The translations under genes were made by a program, and so were the position numbers. Under the pieces are notes generated by a model. That model saw only the letters and a program-made list of their open reading frames with translations, had not been told where the DNA came from and searched no databases. Below are positions 22,702 through 29,690 of a stretch of DNA of 64,000 nucleotides, one piece after another. The stretch comes from Zoogloea sp021286885. GTDB taxonomy: Bacteria > Pseudomonadota > Gammaproteobacteria > Burkholderiales > Rhodocyclaceae. The first letter of the stretch is position 1. The number at the start of each line of letters is the position of its first letter. The stretch lies in assembly GCF_041915215.1 (NCBI RefSeq), contig NZ_JAYSBV010000006.1; one strand, 5' to 3'.

Positions 22702-23693
22702 ATCTGCTGTGGCTCCAGTCGGGCGGCTGCGGGGGCTGCACCATGTCGCTGCTGTGCTCCGGTGCCCGGGATCTGCCCGGCCTGCTCGAAGGGGCGGGCA
22801 TCCACATCGCCTGGCATCCTTCCCTGTCGGAGGCCACGGGCGAGGAGGTACGTGCCCTGCTGGCCGAGTTTGAATCCGGCGCCCGCCCGCTGGATCTGCT
22901 GTGCGTGGAAGGGGCCATGCTCACCGGTCCGGAAGGCACGGGGCGGTTTCACCTGTTTGCCGGCACCGGGCGCCCCATGGTCGACTGGGTGCGCGCCCTG
23001 GCCGCCCGGGCCCGCTACACCCTGGCCATCGGCAGCTGTTCCGCCTACGGGGGCATGAGCGCGGTGGGCTACAACCCGGCGGGCGCCCTCGGGCTCCAGT
23101 ACGACGGCGACCACCGGGGCGGCCTGCTGGGGGCGGATTACCGCTCGGGGGCCGGCCTGCCGGTGATCAACGTGGCCGGCTGCCCGACCCACCCCGATTG
23201 GGTCGTGGACAGCCTGCTCGCCCTGGCCCTGGGCCAGCTGGACGAAACCGGGCTGGATGCCCTGGGCCGCCCGCGTTTTTACGCCGACCAGCTGGTGCAC
23301 CACGGTTGCAGCCGCAACGAGTTTTACGAGTTCAAGGCCAGCGCCGAAAAGCCCGGCGACCTGGGCTGCATGATGGAACACCTGGGGTGCAAGGGCACCC
23401 AGGCCCACGCCGATTGCAACGTACGCCCCTGGAACGGCCACGGCTCCTGCACCAACGGGGGCTATGCCTGCATCAGCTGCACCGAACCGGGCTTCGAGGC
23501 GCCGGGCCACCCCTTTGCCTCCACGCCCAAGCTGGCCGGCATTCCGGTGGGCCTGCCGGTGGACATGCCCAAGGCCTGGTTCGTGGCCCTGGCGGCCCTC
23601 TCCAAATCCGCCACCCCGCCCCGGGTGAAGCGCAACGCGGTGGAGGAACGCCCGGTGATCGCCCCCGCCATCCGCCCGACTCGAATCCGGTAA
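22698..23693 (+). CDS. hoxB: Regulatory (H2-sensing) hydrogenase small subunit
   Basis: A 331-residue small subunit of the sensory hydrogenase (HoxB/HupU). It lacks a twin-arginine leader and a C-terminal membrane helix, as expected for the cytoplasmic sensor. Fe-S ligands are seen in GGCGGC at the N-terminus, GSCSAYGG, AGCPTHPD, and the C-terminal set HHGCSRN, GCMMEHLGCKG, ADCN, CISC. The proximal region has CGGC, not the CTCC of the O2-tolerant enzyme in HupS. It overlaps hoxA by four bases. Confidence 0.95.
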   Translation: MNLLWLQSGGCGGCTMSLLCSGARDLPGLLEGAGIHIAWHPSLSEATGEEVRALLAEFESGARPLDLLCVEGAMLTGPEGTGRFHLFAGTGRPMVDWVRALAARARYTLAIGSCSAYGGMSAVGYNPAGALGLQYDGDHRGGLLGADYRSGAGLPVINVAGCPTHPDWVVDSLLALALGQLDETGLDALGRPRFYADQLVHHGCSRNEFYEFKASAEKPGDLGCMMEHLGCKGTQAHADCNVRPWNGHGSCTNGGYACISCTEPGFEAPGHPFASTPKLAGIPVGLPVDMPKAWFVALAALSKSATPPRVKRNAVEERPVIAPAIRPTRIR

Positions 23694-23791
23694 GCCGGAT
23701 CAGGTAAAGCTGTGCAAGCCTGGGTGTGCAATTGTCGCCAGGCCCGTTTCTGGGGAATACTTGCGCGCCCGTTCGACTCTGTACCCCGCCC

Positions 23792-24640
23792 ATGAGCACG
23801 CCTGCCGCCGCCGTCTGCATCACCACCCACAACCGGGTGGATTGCGCCCGGATCAACATCGAGATCATCAAGCTCAACTACCCGGGCTTCTGGCCCGTGG
23901 TGCATGCCTGCTCCAATGCCGAGTACACCCCGGGGATGGAGGATGCGCTGGTGCGCTGCGAGCCCCGCCCCCTGTCGAGCGGTGCGCTGAACCTGCTCCA
24001 GCAGTCGGTGCGCGAAGCCCATGCGCGCTTTGCGCCGGAGTTTTTCGTGCATCTGGAAGGCGACACCTGGATCACCGATCCGGCGCCCATCCTCAAGTAC
24101 ATGGATCTGCTGCGCCGCACCCCGGGCGCGGTGCTCGCCGCCTCGGCCTGGGATACGGATCAGAGCGAAGACTGGCGCACGTCCCCCAAGCTGCGCCGGC
24201 GGCTCAAGTACCGGCTTTCGCGGCTCACCCGGTGGCTGGGCTGGCATTGGCATCTGCGCCATCGGGACACCCTCGCCACCCAGTTTTTTGTGGCGCGCAA
24301 CACCCCCGAATTCCGCGAGTTTCTCGCCACCCTGCCGGTGCCCAAGGACGGCGATTGCCTGCTGGAGCACGACATCTACCAGCGCTTTGTGGCCCGCTTC
24401 GGGCGCGGAGCCCTGCTGCCCATGCCGGAACGGGCGCCGGTTCATCCCCTTTACCGGGACGTGTGTCCGGCCCTGCATCTGTACAGCCAGCACTGGCCGG
24501 CCCGGGGCCTGCCGGTGGACGGTGACGGCAAGCGCGAGGTGCTCCTCGCCCATCCAGCCCTGCGGCGTGGCCCGGCCATGGAGCGCCTGCTGGCCGGCCA
24601 GGATCTGGACGCCTACAACCCCGGCGCCCGGCGGACCTGA
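23792..24640 (+). CDS. Glycosyltransferase-like protein of unknown role
   Basis: A 282-residue protein resembling GT-A-type glycosyltransferases: an initial strand AAAVCITTHNRVDCARINIEI near residues 6-26, and HLEGDTWITDP near 88 with an acidic metal-site-like Asp. It also has a basic segment (KLRRRLKYRLSRLTRWL) that might contact membranes. No signal peptide is seen. Start ATG 23792 was preferred over a GTG 22 codons upstream. It lies between hoxB and hoxC, three bases before hoxC, a place normally occupied by no gene. The call is tentative. Confidence 0.6.
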   Translation: MSTPAAAVCITTHNRVDCARINIEIIKLNYPGFWPVVHACSNAEYTPGMEDALVRCEPRPLSSGALNLLQQSVREAHARFAPEFFVHLEGDTWITDPAPILKYMDLLRRTPGAVLAASAWDTDQSEDWRTSPKLRRRLKYRLSRLTRWLGWHWHLRHRDTLATQFFVARNTPEFREFLATLPVPKDGDCLLEHDIYQRFVARFGRGALLPMPERAPVHPLYRDVCPALHLYSQHWPARGLPVDGDGKREVLLAHPALRRGPAMERLLAGQDLDAYNPGARRT

Positions 24641-24643
24641 GCC

Positions 24644-26095
24644 ATGAGCCGCATCGTGCTCGGCCCCTTCAACCGGGTGGAAGGGGATCTGGAAGTCAGC
24701 CTGGAGCCGGAGACCGCCCAAGGGGATCATCAAGGGCTTCGGGTGGGCGCCGCCTATGTGAATTCGCCCTTGTTCCGGGGCTTTGAACAGATGCTGGTGG
24801 GGCGCGACCCCCAGGACGCCATGGTGATCGTGCCGCGCATCTGCGGCATCTGCTCAGTGGCCCAATCGGCGGCCACGGCGGCGGCTTTGGGCGATCTGGC
24901 CGGGCTGGGGCCCACCCCCAACGGCCAGCGCCTCGCCAATCTGGTGCTGGCCTGCGAGAACCTGGCCGACCATCTGAGCCATTTCTACCTCTTCTTCATG
25001 CCGGACTTTGCCCGGGATGCCTACCAGGCCCAGCCCTGGTTCCCCCAGGTGGCGGCCCGCTTCAAGGCCGTCCAGGGCAGCGCCTGCGCCGATGTGCTGC
25101 CGGCCCGGGCCGCGTTTTTGCAGATCATGGGCAGCCTGGCCGGGAAATGGCCCCACACCCTCAGCCTGCAGCCGGGGGGCATGGCCCGGGCGCCCCAGGC
25201 GGCGGAACGGCTGCGGGTGTTTGGGCTGCTCAAGGAGTTCCGCCGCTGGTTGGAGCGCCATTTGTTTGGTGACCGCCTGGAAGCCGTGGCCGCCCTGGAA
25301 AGCCGCGCCCAGCTGGATGCTTGGCGCCAGGGGCGCAGGGGTGATCTGGCTGCTTTTCTGGAGGTGGCCGATGGACTGGGGCTGGAGGCCCACGGGCGGG
25401 GAACGGATCGCTTTCTGTCTTACGGCGCCTACGCCCGGGACGGGGGCTGGCTTTTCCCCCGGGGCGTGCTGGATCTGCCCGCCGGGGTGCTACAGGGCTT
25501 CGACCCCGCCGACGTGCAGGAAGACGGGCATCACGCCTGGCTCCAGCCCGGCCCGGCGCTCCATCCCTCCGAAGGCGAAACCCTGCCGGTGGCCGACAAA
25601 CCGGGCGCCTACACCTGGTGCAAGGCGCCCCGCTGGCAGGGGCAGGTGGTGGAGTGCGGCGCCCTGGCGCGCCAGGCCGTGGCCGGCCACCCGCTGATCC
25701 GCGAACTGGTGCAGACCGGGGGCGGGAATGTGCTGAGCCGGGTCTTGGCCCGTCTGCTGGAACTGGCGCTGGTGCTGCCCGCCATGGAAGGCTGGCTCGC
25801 CGCCCTGGATGACGGCCCCTGCATCCAGCCCGCCCGCCTCCCTGCCGCAGGGCGGGGCGTGGGTCTGGTGGAGGCCGCCCGGGGCGCCCTGGGCCACTGG
25901 CTGGAGGTGCGCGATGGGCGCATCCTGCGCTACCAGATCATCGCCCCCACCACCTGGAATTTCTCCCCCCGGGATCGCCACGCCACCCCCGGCGCCCTCG
26001 AACAGGCCCTGGTCGGCCTGCCCTTGCAAGACACCTTGCTGGTTCAGCACGTGGTGCGCAGTTTTGATCCGTGCATGGTGTGTACGGTGCATTGA
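24644..26095 (+). CDS. hoxC: Regulatory (H2-sensing) hydrogenase large subunit
   Basis: A 483-residue large subunit of the sensory hydrogenase (HoxC/HupV). Nickel ligands are in RICGICSVAQ and in the C-terminal DPCMVCTVH. The protein ends exactly at this histidine, so no maturation protease is needed, a hallmark of sensory enzymes; HupL in contrast has a 15-residue extension. The motif SVAQSAA replaces the TGTHA of the catalytic enzyme, again typical of sensors. With HoxB it signals H2 to HoxJ. Confidence 0.96.
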   Translation: MSRIVLGPFNRVEGDLEVSLEPETAQGDHQGLRVGAAYVNSPLFRGFEQMLVGRDPQDAMVIVPRICGICSVAQSAATAAALGDLAGLGPTPNGQRLANLVLACENLADHLSHFYLFFMPDFARDAYQAQPWFPQVAARFKAVQGSACADVLPARAAFLQIMGSLAGKWPHTLSLQPGGMARAPQAAERLRVFGLLKEFRRWLERHLFGDRLEAVAALESRAQLDAWRQGRRGDLAAFLEVADGLGLEAHGRGTDRFLSYGAYARDGGWLFPRGVLDLPAGVLQGFDPADVQEDGHHAWLQPGPALHPSEGETLPVADKPGAYTWCKAPRWQGQVVECGALARQAVAGHPLIRELVQTGGGNVLSRVLARLLELALVLPAMEGWLAALDDGPCIQPARLPAAGRGVGLVEAARGALGHWLEVRDGRILRYQIIAPTTWNFSPRDRHATPGALEQALVGLPLQDTLLVQHVVRSFDPCMVCTVH

Positions 26096-26144
26096 ACCGG
26101 CGCGCAGGGCGCTGGTGTTCAGACTTCTTCAGGCATCAGCGCGA

Positions 26145-26594
26145 TCAGGCGTTCCCAAGTTTCTGGTGGGGCGAGGGGGTCTTGGCTAGAAAGCCTTCCG
26201 GCACATGCGCCGGCCGGCGGGCGCTGTAGTCGAAAAAAAGGATGCCACTCTTTCCCCGGGCGACTTCGCGGCCGCTGGCCTGGTCGCTCATGCGCCACAC
26301 CAGATCACAGCCGTATTTGTTGAAGTCGGTGGTGGTCATCTCGATGACCATGGTTTCGCCGTGGAAGGCTTCGGATTTGTACTGGATGGCGGCGTCGGCC
26401 ACCACGATGCCCACGCCTTCCACATCCAGTTCTTCGTAGCCCAGGGCGCGGAAGAAGCGGACCCGGGCTTCGGACACCAGGGTGAGCAGGGCGGCGTTGT
26501 CCAGGTGCTGGGCGTTGTTGATGTGGCCGATGTAGATGGGCAGCTCGGTGGAGAAAATGAAATGGCTGGGCAGGTCGATGATGATGCGGGCCAT
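26145..26594 (-). CDS. Hotdog-fold acyl-CoA thioesterase
   Basis: A 149-residue protein of the 4HBT/YbgC-FadM type. The signature YIGHINNAQHLDNAALLTLVSEAR corresponds to the family helix with its conserved His-Asn-Asn. It should hydrolyse an acyl-CoA, substrate unknown. ATG 26594 was preferred over an in-frame start eleven codons upstream. It opposes the hox genes and divides hoxC from nikR; no functional link to hydrogenase is evident. Confidence 0.88.
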   Translation of the reverse strand: MARIIIDLPSHFIFSTELPIYIGHINNAQHLDNAALLTLVSEARVRFFRALGYEELDVEGVGIVVADAAIQYKSEAFHGETMVIEMTTTDFNKYGCDLVWRMSDQASGREVARGKSGILFFDYSARRPAHVPEGFLAKTPSPHQKLGNA

Positions 26595-26720
26595 GGGGCG
26601 TCCTGGGCGGTGGCAGAAGTCCCGCAATTATGACAGCCGCCCGGCCCGGATGGGCGCCCGGCGTTGCCCCGGGCGGGGTGGGCGGGCAGAATGGGGCGGT
26701 TTTATGCGGCAGGAGGCCTT

Positions 26721-27233
26721 GTGGAGCGCTTCACCATTTCCCTTGATGAAAACCTGGCCCGGGCCTTCGACGAGTTGATCGCCGAGCGGGGCTATTCCAA
26801 CCGTTCTGAAGCGGTACGCGACATTCTGCGCGCCCGGATCGAGGCCAGCCGGCTGGAGCGGGAGGCAGCGGGCCATTGCATCGCCAATCTTTCGTATGTG
26901 TACAACCACCACGAGCGGGAGCTGGCCGAGCGGGTGACCCAGGAGCAGCACGCCCACCACGATCTGTGCGTGGCCACCCTGCATGCCCATCTGGACCACG
27001 ATAACTGCATGGAGAGCGTGATCCTGCGCGGCTCCACCGCCCAGGTGCGCAGCTTTGCCGAGGGCCTCATGGCCCGCCCGGGGATACGCCACGGGGCGCT
27101 CAATCTGGTGTCGGCGGAGGTGACGGGCCAGACCCATGCGCATCCTCACCCGCACCCCCATCCGCATCCCCACGCGGCCGCGCCGGAGGATGAGCGGGTG
27201 CCGCCCCACGGCCACTACCGGCCCCGGAGCTGA
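26721..27233 (+). CDS. nikR: Nickel-responsive repressor NikR
   Basis: A 170-residue ribbon-helix-helix repressor. The N-terminal ribbon RFTISLDE and helix SNRSEAVRDILR (to about 40) bind DNA; the ACT-like domain holds the nickel ligands His77, His88, His90 and Cys96 (HAHLDHDNC). A His/Pro tail (residues 139-151, alternating H and P) plus later His is an extra metal-binding extension not found in the Escherichia coli protein. The GTG start is fixed by AGGAGG five bases upstream. Its ORF is followed after two bases by hoxJ. A matching operator lies before hupN. Confidence 0.93.
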   Translation: MERFTISLDENLARAFDELIAERGYSNRSEAVRDILRARIEASRLEREAAGHCIANLSYVYNHHERELAERVTQEQHAHHDLCVATLHAHLDHDNCMESVILRGSTAQVRSFAEGLMARPGIRHGALNLVSAEVTGQTHAHPHPHPHPHPHAAAPEDERVPPHGHYRPRS

Positions 27234-27235
27234 GC

Positions 27236-28606
27236 ATGGGGCGTAGCGGAACGCCCCGGCCCGATTCGTCCGAGCTGCTGGCCGGGCAGCCGGAGGGGGT
27301 GGGCGAGGGGGCCTGGATTGATGTGATCCAGAAAATGGATGAGGTCTATTCCGACCTGCTCCAGTACGAAGTGGCACTGGAAGAAAAGAACGCCAAGCTG
27401 GAGGAGAGCCAGGGCTTCATTCTGTCGGTGCTCACGTCCATTTCCGACATTCTGGTGGTGTGCGACCGGAGCGGGCGCATCGAGGAGGTGAACCGCTCCC
27501 TGGAAGATTTTTGCGGGCGCCCCCTGGCCGAGCTGCGCGGTACGCCCTTTGTGGCCCTGCTGGCCGATCCCCAGGCGGCGGTGCTGGTGCAGGAGATGTT
27601 CGGCCTGCGGGCCGGGGCGGCGGTGCATGATCTGGAGCTGGCCCTGCGGGCGGCGGACGGGAGCGCAGTGCCGGTGTCCCTCAACTGCACCCCGCGTTAC
27701 TCGTCGGTGGGTAAATCCCAGGGGGTGGTCATCACCGGGCGGCCTGTGGGGGAGCTGCGCAAGGCCTACTCGGCCCTGCGCCAGGCCCATGAAGACCTGA
27801 AGCGCACCCAGCAGCAGTTGCTGCATTCCGAAAAAATGGCCTCTTTGGGGCGGCTGGTGGCGGGGGTTGCCCATGAGCTGAACAATCCGATCAGCTTTGT
27901 GCTGGGCAACACCCACGCCCTGCGCCGCTATGCCGGGCGGCTGGCCGAGTACCTGAACGCAGTGCATGGGGGCGTGCAGGGGGAGGCGCTGGACGACTTG
28001 CGTCACCAGCTGCGCATCGACCGCATTCTGGCGGATCTGGATTCCTTGATTGAGGGGACGGTGGAAGGTGCCGAGCGCACCCGCGACATCGTGGATGGGC
28101 TCAAGCGCTTTTCGGCCCTGGATCGGGAAGAGAATGCCCCCTTCGATCTGGCCGGGGTGATCCAGCGCTCGGTCACCTGGGTGTGCAAGGCGGCCCCCGA
28201 GCGTTTTGCGGTGGAGCTGCAATTGCCCCCGGGGCTGGTGGTGTTGGGCTCGCCGGGGCAGATGCAGCAGGTGGTGATGAATCTGGTCCAGAACGCCTGC
28301 GATGCAAGCGCAGGCCAGGCCGCGCCGGCCCTGCACATCCGGGGTGAGGTGCAGGGGGGCGATGTGGTGCTGCGCTTCCACGACAACGGCCCGGGCATCG
28401 AATCCCAGCATCTGGCCCACATCTTCGACCCTTTCTTCACCACCAAGCCGGTGGGGCGCGGGACGGGACTAGGCTTGTCCATCAGCTACGGGATCGTGGA
28501 ACGCCACGGGGGCCAGCTCCTGGCGGGCAACCACGTGGCAGGGGGCGCGGAGTTCGTCTTGCGCCTGCCCCTGGCGCCCAGCACTGGTAAGCCACTTGCC
28601 GCTTGA
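27236..28606 (+). CDS. hoxJ: Hydrogenase sensor histidine kinase HoxJ/HupT
   Basis: A 456-residue soluble kinase. An N-terminal coiled-coil (about 28-62) leads to a PAS domain (about 62-170), HisKA with His213 in VAHELNNP, and a C-terminal ATPase domain with N (NLVQNACDA), G1 (DNGPGI) and G2 (GTGLGL) boxes. There is no membrane helix. In Ralstonia and Rhodobacter, HoxJ/HupT forms a complex with HoxBC through its PAS region and phosphorylates HoxA/HupR when H2 is absent. It is two bases from nikR, joining nickel and H2 control. Confidence 0.95.
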   Translation: MGRSGTPRPDSSELLAGQPEGVGEGAWIDVIQKMDEVYSDLLQYEVALEEKNAKLEESQGFILSVLTSISDILVVCDRSGRIEEVNRSLEDFCGRPLAELRGTPFVALLADPQAAVLVQEMFGLRAGAAVHDLELALRAADGSAVPVSLNCTPRYSSVGKSQGVVITGRPVGELRKAYSALRQAHEDLKRTQQQLLHSEKMASLGRLVAGVAHELNNPISFVLGNTHALRRYAGRLAEYLNAVHGGVQGEALDDLRHQLRIDRILADLDSLIEGTVEGAERTRDIVDGLKRFSALDREENAPFDLAGVIQRSVTWVCKAAPERFAVELQLPPGLVVLGSPGQMQQVVMNLVQNACDASAGQAAPALHIRGEVQGGDVVLRFHDNGPGIESQHLAHIFDPFFTTKPVGRGTGLGLSISYGIVERHGGQLLAGNHVAGGAEFVLRLPLAPSTGKPLAA

Positions 28607-28729
28607 TTCGGGTGCTGCATGGTGGCTTTCCGGTCTGACCGGGGCGCCACGCCGCATGGGGATGCAAGGAGGCGGTGCAAGCCCGCGTATCTCTGCGTAG
28701 TCCTGCGCAGTTCTGCGTATAGGGCCCCC

Positions 28730-28744
28730 TGGCACGCTTGTTGT
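28730..28744 (+). promoter_or_regulatory. Sigma-54-like promoter of hupN
   Basis: TGGCACGCTTGTTGT has the full -24 box and correct spacing, with the same T for C change at the -12 end as hupS. Twelve of thirteen core bases match the elements before hupS and hupD. Predicted start near 28756. Confidence 0.6.
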
Positions 28745-28748
28745 ATGG

Positions 28749-28777
28749 TGTATGAACTAATCTTTTTATTTCATACA
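28749..28777. promoter_or_regulatory. NikR operator palindrome
   Basis: TGTATGA-N15-TCATACA is a perfect seven-base inverted repeat. The Escherichia coli NikR operator is GTATGA-N16-TCATAC, so the half-sites are identical and the spacing differs by one. The site covers about -7 to +22 of the predicted hupN transcript, ideal for repression when nickel is plentiful. Confidence 0.75.
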
Positions 28778-28793
28778 CGCCGGAGAACGCAGG

Positions 28794-29615
28794 ATGGAAA
28801 GCTTGGCGGCCGATGGACTGGCCCTGGTGATGCTGGTGTTCGTGCTGGGACTCAAGCACGGGTTCGATGCCGACCATCTGGCCACCATTGATGGCCTGAC
28901 CCGTTACAACGCCCGCCAGCGGCCCGCCTTGGCCCGCTGGTGCGGCACCCTGTTTTCCCTGGGGCATGGGGCGGTGGTGCTGGGGATCGCCCTGGGCGTG
29001 GGGCTTGCGTCCCGCCAGTGGGTGGTGCCCGAATGGCTGGAGCAGTCGGGGGCCTGGATTTCAGTGTTCTTTTTGCTCGCCCTCGGGGTGCTCAACCTGG
29101 AGGCCGTGCTCGCCACGCCCGCCGATCAACTGGTGCAGCCGGTGGGCCTCAAGGGGCGCTGGCTGGGGCGCCTGATGCAGATCAGCCACCCCCTGGGCGT
29201 GGCCCTGGTGGGCGCCTTGTTCGCCCTCTCCTTTGACACCATCAGCCAGGCCGCCCTGTTTGCGATGACCGGCCTGCAAAGCGGCGGCGTGGCGCAGGCC
29301 CTGGGCTTGGGGCTGGTTTTCATGCTGGGCATGCTGGTGGCTGATGGGGCCAATGGCCTGTGGATTGCCCGTTTGATCGCCCGGGCCGACGGCATCGCCC
29401 TGGTGGCGTCCCGCGTCATGGCCCTGGCGGTGGCGGGCATGAGTTTTCTGGTGGCCGCCTACGGGCTGGCGCGCCTGTACGTACCGGCCATGGAGGCCTG
29501 GGGCGAGGGTAAGGAGCTTTACCTGGGCGCCAGTGTGCTGGGCGTGGTGCTGGCCGCCTTTGCCCTGGGGCGCTTCCTGGCCCGGGGCCGCAGCCAGGTG
29601 GCAGCGAGCGCCTGA
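28794..29615 (+). CDS. hupN: High-affinity nickel permease (NiCoT family)
   Basis: A 273-residue inner-membrane transporter (HupN/HoxN family) that supplies nickel for hydrogenase. The first helix contains the NiCoT signature LKHGFDADHLATIDG with the metal-binding His and Asp; further family motifs are LFSLGHGAVV and ALSFDTISQ. About seven to eight hydrophobic helices are visible. The upstream region combines a sigma-54-like promoter and a NikR-type operator. A terminator lies 18 bases past the stop. Confidence 0.93.
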   Translation: MESLAADGLALVMLVFVLGLKHGFDADHLATIDGLTRYNARQRPALARWCGTLFSLGHGAVVLGIALGVGLASRQWVVPEWLEQSGAWISVFFLLALGVLNLEAVLATPADQLVQPVGLKGRWLGRLMQISHPLGVALVGALFALSFDTISQAALFAMTGLQSGGVAQALGLGLVFMLGMLVADGANGLWIARLIARADGIALVASRVMALAVAGMSFLVAAYGLARLYVPAMEAWGEGKELYLGASVLGVVLAAFALGRFLARGRSQVAASA

Positions 29616-29633
29616 TCGTTTCCCCCTCGGTTG

Positions 29634-29670
29634 GCCTTCCGGGCAGCAGACGCGCCGGGAGGCTTTTTTT
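29634..29670 (+). terminator. Rho-independent terminator after hupN
   Basis: GCCTTCCGG and CCGGGAGGC pair over nine positions with one G-T pair and a 12-base loop, followed by seven T. It separates hupN from the TonB-dependent receptor 20 bases downstream, allowing at most some read-through. Confidence 0.8.
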
Positions 29671-29690
29671 GCTCGGTTGGTAAGAAGAAA

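Noticed and set aside
28681..28722. Short CTGCG repeats upstream of hupN as a CRISPR-like or repeat array
   Set aside because: The units are only five to eight bases and irregular, without spacers; more likely chance or a minor regulator site.
29616..29690. Possible cobalamin riboswitch before the TonB-dependent receptor
   Set aside because: Only 75 bases are available, mostly taken by the hupN terminator; no B12-box-like sequence is visible.
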